From positions 1-63,262 of the forward strand of contig DATDPT010000004.1 of NCBI GenBank assembly GCA_035292605.1: a stretch of DNA of 63,262 nucleotides, given 5' to 3'. The notes below the pieces were generated by a model. It saw only the letters and a program-made list of their open reading frames with translations. It made no database searches and was not told the DNA's origin. The stretch is from JALYNX01 sp035292605 (GTDB lineage: Bacteria > Actinomycetota > Acidimicrobiia > Spongiisociales > ZC4RG35). Below, one piece after another: positions 7,666-15,933 of this stretch (its first letter is position 1; each line of letters begins with the position of its first letter). The position numbers and the translations under genes were made by a program.

Positions 7666-10600
7666 GTGACACCTGTCTTGATCGCGTACTCGATCGCTTC
7701 GGACTCGGAGGCGACACCCAACTTGGTGAGGAGCTGGCCCACTTCGTCGGAACCCGCAGCTGCCACGCCGCCTGACGCCTGGCGGGCAGTCACCGATCCG
7801 GACGCCAGATCGCCCAGCAATCCGAGCTCCTCGTCGCTCAACTCGATGCCTTCGATCTCATCGGGCTGCCAAGCCTGAGACGGGTCGAATCCGACTATTT
7901 CGGCCAATTCGCGATGGATCGGGACATCGAACCACTTCGCGTTGATGTCGGGATCGGTCATCGACATGTTGATGAAGGAGAGGCCACCCAGGATCTCCGC
8001 GCTGAGGCCCGCCGCTTCCGGTTCGCCGGGTGCGATCAGGGTGCGTGCCGCTGCCCACAGTATGGGCAGATACAGGGAGAAGTAGGTCTCCCCATCGATG
8101 TCGAGAGCCGCCCGGCCCTCGTCGGCGGCGGTGACGGGGTCTCCTTCTGCTTGCGCCACCACGGCCAGGGCGGCATGGGCCACCGCCTCCCAGGGCAGTT
8201 TCCCGTTCATGCGGCGAACCATGGCCAGAGTCTCGGCGGCGGCATCCTTGGCCTTCTTTAGGGTCGCCTCATCGGCGTCGCGGGCTCCGATGCGGGCGCA
8301 CTCGATGGCCAAAGTCGCATAGGCGTCGCAGCGTCCTCCGAGGTTCTTCTGCCCGGCCAGCTCGGCAGCCCTTTCGAAATGGCGAACCATGGCTTCGACG
8401 TCATCTCGGGAGGCTTCGTGAGCACCCCGCCACATCTCCAAACGACGTGCCATCGAGGTGCTGGCCACCGACATGGCGGCACTGGCGGCGCGATCCAGCC
8501 ATGCTCCGCAGTCCTCACTGGCACCAATCGTCAGGGAGGCCATCGCCATCCCCCCGGCGGCGAGGCACTCCAACCACCGGTCTCCGAGGGCTCGGGCGGC
8601 ATCAAAGGCCTCGCGCCCCCGCTCCAGAGCTAGCCCAGGTTGGAGGTTGTGCCTCGCATAGGTGTGAATGCTGAACAGCATCAAGGCGTCGTCGACCGCT
8701 CTCTGGCTCTCGGTCACTTCACCTTGCCGGTTGTGGTGCAGCGCCCTGATGTGCTCGATCCGACCGGCCATGCCATTGGCCGTCGGATCGGTGACGTGGG
8801 CATACGCCATCGAGATCAGCGCCGACATCGAGCCCCGCCGGTCGCCGATCTCCTCATAGATGTGGAACGCTTCCTCGGCGAGCTCCTTCGTCTTGGCGAA
8901 CAGTGCCGGTGCTCGTTGCAGGATCTCGAGACGCGACGACCCTTCTGCCACTGCGGCCAGGACTCTCTGCTTCACCCTCCCCGACTCGATCACGGCCAGC
9001 TCGCGCAGCGCGTCGGCTTCCTTCGATCGGGCGCCGATCTCACGAGCGATCGACAAAGCCCGCAGGTACGCTTCTTCGGCTGCGTCGAGGTCGACCTCGA
9101 CGAGAGGCCAGTAACCCTCTCCGATCGGGCATCTGGTGATGGCCTGCCCCAACTCGAGGCAGGCGCCGAGCTCCAGCTCCAGATCGCCGGAAGTCTCTGC
9201 AGAGCTGCGCACGGCCCGGGCCAGATCGGCAGCCAGGTCACAATCCTCGTTGGCCCGGGCTGCGGAGGCCCTTCTCAGCTTCACCTCGGCGTCGAGGGCA
9301 GGGGAGTTGACCGCTGCGGTCAGGGCGTTCATCTCGGCCAGATTGGCGGCGCGCTCCATTCCCCGGTCGAGCAACTCCAGAGCATCATCTTTGACCCGGA
9401 GCATGTCGATTCGGTCGGTGGGCTCGGAGGCGGCGGGAAGAGTGCCGTCGATGAGACGAACCGCCTCCTCGGGGGCAAAGACATCCATGGCAGCCCGGGC
9501 CGCTTTCAGAGCGCTCGACACCGCCATCGCCTGGTCTCCGGCCTGAAGGGCGTGGTAGGCCAGCATGGACAGATTCTCGGTCCCTCCCTCTTCCGCCAGG
9601 GCTTCGGCGATGGCCCCATGGATGGCCCGTACTCGCTGTCGGGAGCTGAAGCCAAGCAACGATGCCCGGATCTGGTCATGGGAGAACGAGAAGTCGTAGC
9701 GGGATCCTTGTGGCTCCTCTGCGATCAGGCCGAGGTCGATGGCGTTCTTGAGGTTCTCGCCGATCTGCCAATCGGGCTTCGCAGGCGCGTCCTCCACCCG
9801 GGCCAACACCCGGGAGAGGTCGGAGAGACGAAACCGTCGTCCCAGGACCCCGGCGTCGGCGAGCAGTGACCGACTGTCCTCTGACAGCTGGGCGAGTCTT
9901 CGCTCGACCAGGGACTGGATTGAGGACGGCACCGCCGGTCCGCTGAGGCGAGTCATGGTCCATGTCCCGTCGATCAGCTGCAGGGCTTCGGCCTCCCGGT
10001 AGGCACGTGCCAGTTCCTCTATGAAGAACGGCACCCCTTCGGAACGGGCGTGGAGGCTCTCCAGCGTGGCCTCATCCACTGGAGCGCCGAGCAGGTTCTC
10101 GAGCAGTTCCCCGGTTTGGAGCCGGGTCAACCTTTGCAGTCTCAGCACCTGGGTCACCCGCATCCGGTCGAGGTCGGCGATCAGCTTCGACGCACCGCCA
10201 GAGGAGGAGTCGGAGTAGGGGCGGAGACTGATCAGCAGAAAGATGGGGCCCGAAGCCACGGTCCTCACCAAGTACCGGATCAGCTGGATGCTGTCATCGT
10301 CGGCCCATTGCAGGTCGTCGAACATCAGGAGCAGCGGACGCTCTCGAGTCAGGGCGAGGATCGTGGTTGCGACCTCATCGAAGGTCCGTAGCATCTGCTC
10401 CTGTGGGGAGAACCCTTCCCCACGCGGGGTCCTCCCGGCGATGGCCTCCTGGGCCCGGCTCAGTTGCTCCAACGCCATCGCCTGCCTGGCGATCGACGAC
10501 ATGTGCGGTGAAGTCAGCAGGGATCGGAACAGGAGGAATGGTCCCCGCAACTCCTCGTCGGCGGTGACGTCGAGCACCCAGAAGGGGCTTTCCCGCTCCG

Positions 10601-11366
10601 AAGCCATGTCCGCCGTGGCATCGAGCATCTTCGTCTTGCCGATCCCTGCCTCCCCCTCGAGAACGACCGCCCTGAGACCGGTACTGGGTGTCGCCTCGAG
10701 CTGCTCTTCGATGACCTTGAGCTCTCGGGCCCTGCCTATGACCGGACCCAGCGCTCGCGGCGATTCGAGGTCGAACGCAGCTTCTGAGGCGGCACGGGTC
10801 TCTTTGGTGGTCCGCCCCTCCGCGCCTTCCTTGTCCCTCCACAGAACCTCGAACAGCCGCCATCTCTCGGGAAAGCCCTTGAGCCAGAACAACCCGCGGT
10901 CGACGATCTTGGTGTCCCCCAGAGTGCCGGCAAGATCCTGGACGACCTGGGAGACAAGGATCTGGCCACCCTGGGCCTTGTCGGCGACCCTCGATGCGGC
11001 GTGAACCGCGGTTCCATGGGCGTCTCCTGCCGACTGGGTGACATCCCCACTGTTGAGCCCCATTCGAACCGAGAGCTGCATGTCGAGGTTGGACTCGTTG
11101 TGCTCCTGGATCGCTCTCTGAATCGACGCCGCGGCCTCGATCGCCTGATTGGCCGAACTGAACAGAGCCATGAACCCGTCACCCAGTGATTTGGTCTCGA
11201 TGGCCCCGGCGATCTCCAACCGTGAGCGGACCAGCTCGTCATGGAGGCGAATCACCTCATTGGCGGTGGCGTCACCGACTCTGACGCGCAAGTCAGTGGA
11301 ACCCTCCAGGTCCGTGAAGAGGATGGTGAAGGTTCCCTGCAGGCTCGGTGTCGCAACCTCACTCAA
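7656..11366 (-). CDS. Class III nucleotidyl cyclase / AAA ATPase / TPR signalling protein
   Basis: A 1236-residue multidomain protein. Residues about 10-180 are a class III adenylate/guanylate cyclase domain with metal-binding motifs ILFTDLEGST and KSLGDGFMALF. Residues about 205-500 are a STAND-type AAA ATPase with Walker A LEGEAGIGKTKM and Walker B LLLMFDDLQWADD. Residues about 600-1150 are TPR-like helical repeats. The last about 60 residues (ELGLLGDLASGSVTAR, LLTKLGVASESEAIEYA) resemble a degenerate LuxR helix-turn-helix. Such proteins act as ATP-driven switches; the ligand is unknown. The start is TTG 11366, preceded by GGGG at good spacing. The ferredoxin gene overlaps its 3' end. Confidence 0.87.
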   Translation of the reverse strand: MSEVATPSLQGTFTILFTDLEGSTDLRVRVGDATANEVIRLHDELVRSRLEIAGAIETKSLGDGFMALFSSANQAIEAAASIQRAIQEHNESNLDMQLSVRMGLNSGDVTQSAGDAHGTAVHAASRVADKAQGGQILVSQVVQDLAGTLGDTKIVDRGLFWLKGFPERWRLFEVLWRDKEGAEGRTTKETRAASEAAFDLESPRALGPVIGRARELKVIEEQLEATPSTGLRAVVLEGEAGIGKTKMLDATADMASERESPFWVLDVTADEELRGPFLLFRSLLTSPHMSSIARQAMALEQLSRAQEAIAGRTPRGEGFSPQEQMLRTFDEVATTILALTRERPLLLMFDDLQWADDDSIQLIRYLVRTVASGPIFLLISLRPYSDSSSGGASKLIADLDRMRVTQVLRLQRLTRLQTGELLENLLGAPVDEATLESLHARSEGVPFFIEELARAYREAEALQLIDGTWTMTRLSGPAVPSSIQSLVERRLAQLSEDSRSLLADAGVLGRRFRLSDLSRVLARVEDAPAKPDWQIGENLKNAIDLGLIAEEPQGSRYDFSFSHDQIRASLLGFSSRQRVRAIHGAIAEALAEEGGTENLSMLAYHALQAGDQAMAVSSALKAARAAMDVFAPEEAVRLIDGTLPAASEPTDRIDMLRVKDDALELLDRGMERAANLAEMNALTAAVNSPALDAEVKLRRASAARANEDCDLAADLARAVRSSAETSGDLELELGACLELGQAITRCPIGEGYWPLVEVDLDAAEEAYLRALSIAREIGARSKEADALRELAVIESGRVKQRVLAAVAEGSSRLEILQRAPALFAKTKELAEEAFHIYEEIGDRRGSMSALISMAYAHVTDPTANGMAGRIEHIRALHHNRQGEVTESQRAVDDALMLFSIHTYARHNLQPGLALERGREAFDAARALGDRWLECLAAGGMAMASLTIGASEDCGAWLDRAASAAMSVASTSMARRLEMWRGAHEASRDDVEAMVRHFERAAELAGQKNLGGRCDAYATLAIECARIGARDADEATLKKAKDAAAETLAMVRRMNGKLPWEAVAHAALAVVAQAEGDPVTAADEGRAALDIDGETYFSLYLPILWAAARTLIAPGEPEAAGLSAEILGGLSFINMSMTDPDINAKWFDVPIHRELAEIVGFDPSQAWQPDEIEGIELSDEELGLLGDLASGSVTARQASGGVAAAGSDEVGQLLTKLGVASESEAIEYAIKTGVTWQ

Positions 11367-11543
11367 ACCGGTTCCCCATTCTCGTCACCCTACCTACGAC
11401 CGCCTGGGGTGCATCCCGCAAAGGCGGGTGAATCCGAAAGTTTGTCGACCCGGAGGAGGGGGGATCCGAACTAGGGGAGGAGATGCTGCCAGGCGTCCTC
11501 TGGCGATCACTGTTCGCCGATGCAGCCGTAAGCTGAATCCCGG

Positions 11544-14027
11544 ATGACGAACCTCGAGTTGGCCACGCCCGAAGAGGGGCTCACCCAGGACGAGGTGCGT
11601 CAACGCATCGAGGCCGGGCTGGTCAACCAGGTTGTCGAGAGACCGAGCAGGACTACCGGTGAGATTGTGCGGGCCAATGTGGTCACCCGATTCAACATCC
11701 TCCTCGGCGCCCTGCTCCTCGTAGTGCTGGTGGTCCTGCGCGAGCCCCGTGACGCCCTCTTCGGCATCGTGTTGGTGACCAACGCCGCCATCGGCATCGT
11801 CCAAGAGCTTCGGGCCAAGCGCACCTTGGACCGCTTGGAGTTGGTAGCGGCGCCCCGGGTGAGAGTGGTCAGGTCGGGAAAGGTCTCCGATGTGGCGGTG
11901 GACCGGGTCGTGGTCGACGACCTGATCGATCTCTGGCCGGGCGAACAGCTGGTTGTGGACGGGGTGGTGGTCAGCTCCCAAGGGCTGGAGATCGACGAGT
12001 CACTGCTCACCGGGGAGTCGGACCCGGTGCATAAGCGACCTGACGACGAGTGTCTCTCCGGGAGCTTCGTAGCGGCAGGCTCGGGGCGTTACCGGGCGAC
12101 GAGAGTGGGAGACGAGTCCTATGCCGCCGGGCTCGCCCACGCCGCCAAGCGGTTCACCCTGGTCCGTTCCGAGCTCCGTGATGGGATCAACTGGATCCTC
12201 GGGATAGTGAGCTGGGCGGTGGTGCCGATCGGGGCCCTCGTGGTGTGGAGCTCTCTGCGCGGTGGCGGGACCTTTCTCGAGGGCTTGGGTGGGGCGGTGG
12301 CAGCGGGTGTGGCCATGATCCCCCAGGGACTGGTGTTGTTGACGTCCATCGCCTTTGCCGTGGGAGTCATCAGACTGGGGAGAAGCAACGTCCTGGTTCA
12401 GGAGCTGCCCGCCATTGAAGGTCTGGCCCGAGTCGACACCGTCTGCTTCGACAAGACCGGAACCTTGACCGAGGGGCGGTTGGCGGTCGAGAAGCTCTTG
12501 CTTCTCTCTGAGCGGGATCCCCAACCCGCCTTGGCTGCCATCGCCGCCGCCGAACCTCACCCCAATGCCACCCTCGCTGCGATTGGCGCCGCTTTCCGCG
12601 ATAACCCCGGCTGGGGGGTGCAGACCGCCGTTCCCTTCTCATCTGTGCGGAAGTGGAGCGGTGTCACGTTCCGCGGCCACGGCACCTGGGTGCTCGGAGC
12701 CCCCGATGTGATCGCTCCCGGCGACAAGAGCATCACAGAAGCCGTTTCCGATGCCTCAGCCGACGGGAGACGCGTCTTGCTGGTGGGCGCGGGAATGGCA
12801 CCCCTGGCCGATGGTCGCATCCCTTCGGACGTGACGGCGGTCGCGATCGTCGTTCTCTCCGATCAGGTCCGGGTCGAGGCCGCGGACACCCTCCGCTACT
12901 TCGCCGACCAGGGGATTCGGATCAAGGTGATCTCCGGAGACCACCCCGAGACGGTGGCCTCAATCGCCAGACAGGTTGGGATCGACGGCGCAGACCAGGT
13001 CGTCGACGCTCGTCTTCTCCCTGAGAGCAACGACGAGTTGGCGGCGATCATGGAGCGGGCCACGGTTTTCGGTCGAGTGGGTCCCCAACAGAAGAGCGCC
13101 ATGGTCCGCGCCATGCAGTCGATGGGGCACGTGGTTGCGATGACCGGTGACGGGGTCAACGACGTGCTCGCCCTGAAAGACTCCGACATCGGGATCGCCA
13201 TCGGAGGCGGGGCACCCGCCTCACGTGCCGTGGCTCAGTTGGTGCTGATCGATGGTCGCTTCGCAAGCCTTCCCGGGATCGTGGGGGAGGGGCGAAGGGT
13301 CACCTCCAACATCGAGCGGGTGGCCAACCTCTTCATCACCAGCACGGTCTATGCCCTCGGCCTCTCCCTGGCCATCGTGGTCTCCACCCTGCCGTTTCCC
13401 TTCCTCCCCCGTCATCTCACCCTGGTCGGGAGTCTGACAGTCGGGATCCCGGCGTTCTTTCTCGCTCTGGCGCCATCACGTCGACGAAGCCGACCGGGAT
13501 TCATTCTGAGAGTGCTCAAGTTCGCGGTCCCCACCGGGTTGGTCGCCACCATTGCCACCTTCGCCGGATACTGGCTCGCCGACTCGGAGGGCGCGTCGAT
13601 CGGTCAGTCACGCACCACCGCCACTCTGATCCTCGCCGCTATCGGGCTTTTTGCCCTGGGGATCGTCGGCCGACCCCTCGTCCCCTGGAAGAAAGGCCTG
13701 ATTGCCACTATGGCCGCTCTGCTCGTGGTGGCGATGTCCAGCCCATCCCTACGCGAGTTTTTCGCTCTCGACCTTCCCCGCACCGTGGTGCTGCTTGCCG
13801 CGGTCGGGATCGTCGCCGTCACCGGTACGGTGATGGTCTTCGCCCTTCGGGCGGTGGGGTGGGCCAAGGTGGTTCCCGACCTTCTCCGTGAGAATCCCCC
13901 CACCGAGCGGGAGGCATGGCGACGGCTGAGCAGACGGGTCGTCGAGGGCTCGGGTTGGGAACAGTCGTTCCCCACCACCACCGAGATGCTCCCGGTCACC
14001 AAGCCGCCGCCCGACGAGGGCGGGTGA
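11544..14027 (+). CDS. ctpE: CtpE-type cation-translocating P-type ATPase
   Basis: 827 residues, full length for the family. The N-terminal actuator carries IDESLLTGESDPV, the M4 region reads VAMIPQGLVLLTSIAFAVG, the phosphorylation motif is DKTGTLTEG, and GDGVNDVLALKDSDIGIA is the hinge/Mg motif. RSELRDGINWIL and VLVQELPAIEGLARVD closely follow what I recall of mycobacterial CtpE, a calcium importer needed for cell-surface integrity. About 8-10 transmembrane helices are visible (first near residue 50, last four near 650-770). It has no N-terminal metal-binding domain. Divergent from the cyclase gene, monocistronic. Confidence 0.9.
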   Translation: MTNLELATPEEGLTQDEVRQRIEAGLVNQVVERPSRTTGEIVRANVVTRFNILLGALLLVVLVVLREPRDALFGIVLVTNAAIGIVQELRAKRTLDRLELVAAPRVRVVRSGKVSDVAVDRVVVDDLIDLWPGEQLVVDGVVVSSQGLEIDESLLTGESDPVHKRPDDECLSGSFVAAGSGRYRATRVGDESYAAGLAHAAKRFTLVRSELRDGINWILGIVSWAVVPIGALVVWSSLRGGGTFLEGLGGAVAAGVAMIPQGLVLLTSIAFAVGVIRLGRSNVLVQELPAIEGLARVDTVCFDKTGTLTEGRLAVEKLLLLSERDPQPALAAIAAAEPHPNATLAAIGAAFRDNPGWGVQTAVPFSSVRKWSGVTFRGHGTWVLGAPDVIAPGDKSITEAVSDASADGRRVLLVGAGMAPLADGRIPSDVTAVAIVVLSDQVRVEAADTLRYFADQGIRIKVISGDHPETVASIARQVGIDGADQVVDARLLPESNDELAAIMERATVFGRVGPQQKSAMVRAMQSMGHVVAMTGDGVNDVLALKDSDIGIAIGGGAPASRAVAQLVLIDGRFASLPGIVGEGRRVTSNIERVANLFITSTVYALGLSLAIVVSTLPFPFLPRHLTLVGSLTVGIPAFFLALAPSRRRSRPGFILRVLKFAVPTGLVATIATFAGYWLADSEGASIGQSRTTATLILAAIGLFALGIVGRPLVPWKKGLIATMAALLVVAMSSPSLREFFALDLPRTVVLLAAVGIVAVTGTVMVFALRAVGWAKVVPDLLRENPPTEREAWRRLSRRVVEGSGWEQSFPTTTEMLPVTKPPPDEGG

Positions 14028-14033
14028 GCGGGG

Positions 14034-14135
14034 TCACTCGGTGAGGGCGAGTCTCATCAAGACCTGTCCGCCGTCACTCGACAACACGACGTATCCCTTG
14101 CTCTCATAGAGCCGGCGTGCCTCAACACAGCGAGA
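14034..14135 (-). pseudogene. C-terminal remnant of a GNAT acetyltransferase
   Basis: The minus strand encodes about 33 residues ending at TGA 14034-14036 that read CVEARRLYESKGYVVL and then QVLMRLALTE. The A-LYESKGY signature is the acetyl-CoA-side helix and strand at the end of GNAT N-acetyltransferases. Nothing upstream continues the domain, because the hairpin and the end of the M28 gene come directly before. I read it as a decayed 3' fragment with no start of its own. Confidence 0.55.
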
Positions 14136-14166
14136 GGGCGGCAGAACCCGAAGGCTCCGCCGCCCT
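14135..14166 (-). terminator. Hairpin terminator downstream of the M28 peptidase gene
   Basis: Arms 14135-14142 and 14159-14166 pair perfectly over 8 bp. An inner stem (GAACC with GGCTC, one mismatch) is capped by a CGAA tetraloop. It lies about 22 bases past the stop of the peptidase gene and is followed on the minus strand by a moderately T-rich run. Confidence 0.65.
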
Positions 14167-14187
14167 TCTCTCGTCGAGGCGAATCGT

Positions 14188-15750
14188 CTATGAAGATCCG
14201 TCGATGTTGGCCATTTCCTGCTCCGGGTTTTGCAGCCTGAGGTTGTCCGTACTGATCAGGCCTGTCACCGATTCCGTGTTCATCGCGTAGGTGAGGATGG
14301 CGAACGCGGCGGCGTCCGACATCTGACCCAGGATCCGATTGCTGTTGTTGGCGAAGGTGTCGCATGCCTGGTGATAGCAAGGGTCGAGCGCTACCCCCGC
14401 CGTTCCACCATAGGTCGCGGCCTGATCAGCGGTCTTGAGCTCTTCGGCGCCGGTGAACAGACCACCGACAGGGATACCGAAGAGCACGAATCCGAAATGG
14501 TCGGAACGGGCCCCGATCTCGGTCGGTGCGGTGGGCAGGTGGCGGTTCCCGAAGTAGTCGACGAACAGCTGCTCGATCACCTCCGAGCCAGGCGGGTTGT
14601 CACCGGGAGTTCCGGTATCCGAATTGTCACCGTCGTATACGAATCGGACATAGTTGGGCGAACCGATCATGTCGAAGTTGAGGTAGAGGGCGACATTGTC
14701 CAGTTCACCTGAGTCGGCCTGGCGACTCACCCAGTCGAGGGAGCCGACGAGGCCGGCCTCCTCTGCGCCCCACCATGCGAAGCGCACCTTGTTGTTCGAC
14801 CTCACTTTCGCCATCTGTTCGGCGATCTCGAGGAGGGCAGCGCTGCCCGAACCGTTGTCGTTGATCCCGGGGCCCGCCGGCACCGAATCGAGATGCGCCC
14901 CGGCCATTACCACATTGGTGGGGTCACCTCTCCGTGATTCCGCCAGGACGTTGGCGGTGTGTCGCGTCTCCGAGAAGGTCAAGGTGAAGACTCTGGCCTG
15001 CGGGTCAACCGCGGTCGCGAGGTCGGCACCCACCTGATAGCTGGTCCCGATCACGGGAATGGTGACTCCGATCTCGCCCAAGGTGCCGAAGAGAAGGCCG
15101 GATCGGTCCGGCTCCTGCCCTTCGTTGAAGATGACGGCCGCGCTAGCGAGCGCAGTTTCGGCATTGGCGGCTTTGACCGCGAAGGGACATGTGCCCCGCT
15201 GCATGAGCGCGATGTTCCCGGGCGTAAACCCGGCGAAGTCTTCGGGCTCGCAGCCACTGGTCGAGGTGTTCGCCGGATTGTCCCCGATAGGCACAACGAC
15301 GTCCACCGGTGTCACCGCTGCGGTCACGTCAGCGGACCCCGAGTAGTCCATGATGAAGAAGTCGACGCCCTCCACGTACTGCACTGTCCCAGGAGAGGTC
15401 TGTTCGAATTCTGACGGGGCCAACTGTTCGAAGAAGTCGAAGGAGAACGGGTCCACGGTCACCAGATAACCGGCGGCTCTCATCTTCTTCACCACGTAGT
15501 CGACCGAAGCGTCATAGCCAGACGTCCCCGAAGCCCTGGTCCCATCGTTACGGTCGGCGATTCGTTGTAACGCCTTCTGGTGCTCACGGACACCTTGGAC
15601 CGTCACACACTCCAGCAACTTCTTGACGGTGTGGACCCGGTGATCACATGCCCGTGATCCAGTGGCCTGAGCGACCGGGGCCACTCCCGTGACGGTCGCC
15701 AACGTCATGGCAACCATCAACACCGTCAGGCGCTTCATGCGTCGCAGCAT
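14188..15750 (-). CDS. Secreted M28 zinc aminopeptidase with PA domain
   Basis: A 520-residue exported peptidase. The start is ATG 15750, with AGGAGGTAACA directly upstream; the open frame continues 34 codons further but without a ribosome site. The signal peptide is MLRRMKRLTVLMVAMTLATV with cleavage near AQA. A protease-associated domain (residues about 135-260, MQRGTCPFAVKA) is inserted before the catalytic M28 domain: AGAHLDSVPAG gives His and Asp, NDNGSG the bridging Asp, WGAEEAGL the catalytic Glu pair, NFDMIG a metal Asp and CYHQACDTF the last His. It should remove N-terminal amino acids outside the cell. A hairpin terminator follows. Confidence 0.92.
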   Translation of the reverse strand: MLRRMKRLTVLMVAMTLATVTGVAPVAQATGSRACDHRVHTVKKLLECVTVQGVREHQKALQRIADRNDGTRASGTSGYDASVDYVVKKMRAAGYLVTVDPFSFDFFEQLAPSEFEQTSPGTVQYVEGVDFFIMDYSGSADVTAAVTPVDVVVPIGDNPANTSTSGCEPEDFAGFTPGNIALMQRGTCPFAVKAANAETALASAAVIFNEGQEPDRSGLLFGTLGEIGVTIPVIGTSYQVGADLATAVDPQARVFTLTFSETRHTANVLAESRRGDPTNVVMAGAHLDSVPAGPGINDNGSGSAALLEIAEQMAKVRSNNKVRFAWWGAEEAGLVGSLDWVSRQADSGELDNVALYLNFDMIGSPNYVRFVYDGDNSDTGTPGDNPPGSEVIEQLFVDYFGNRHLPTAPTEIGARSDHFGFVLFGIPVGGLFTGAEELKTADQAATYGGTAGVALDPCYHQACDTFANNSNRILGQMSDAAAFAILTYAMNTESVTGLISTDNLRLQNPEQEMANIDGSS

Positions 15751-15933
15751 TGTTACCTCCTGCATTCTGAGCCCCCCTGATCCGAAGATCGACCGTCCCT
15801 CGGGTGGGGACCCTACCCCTCTTGGGCCGAGCCCATACCGACGGATCGCCACTCCACGGGCTAATGCCTGCCCGACGATGAGGCCCGAAGACCCCGGACG
15901 TCGTGCTCTATCGCGACGCTCAGCAGGTCGTCT

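Noticed and set aside
11451..11480. Sequence resembling the 3' end of a tRNA-Ser on the minus strand (GGGGGATCCGAAC)
   Set aside because: The T-arm stem does not pair and no anticodon or D arm can be folded upstream. It may be an old att-like scrap but does not support a tRNA call.
15751..15852. 34-codon N-terminal extension of the M28 peptidase
   Set aside because: It would bury the signal peptide; the AGGAGG ribosome site sits directly before ATG 15750.
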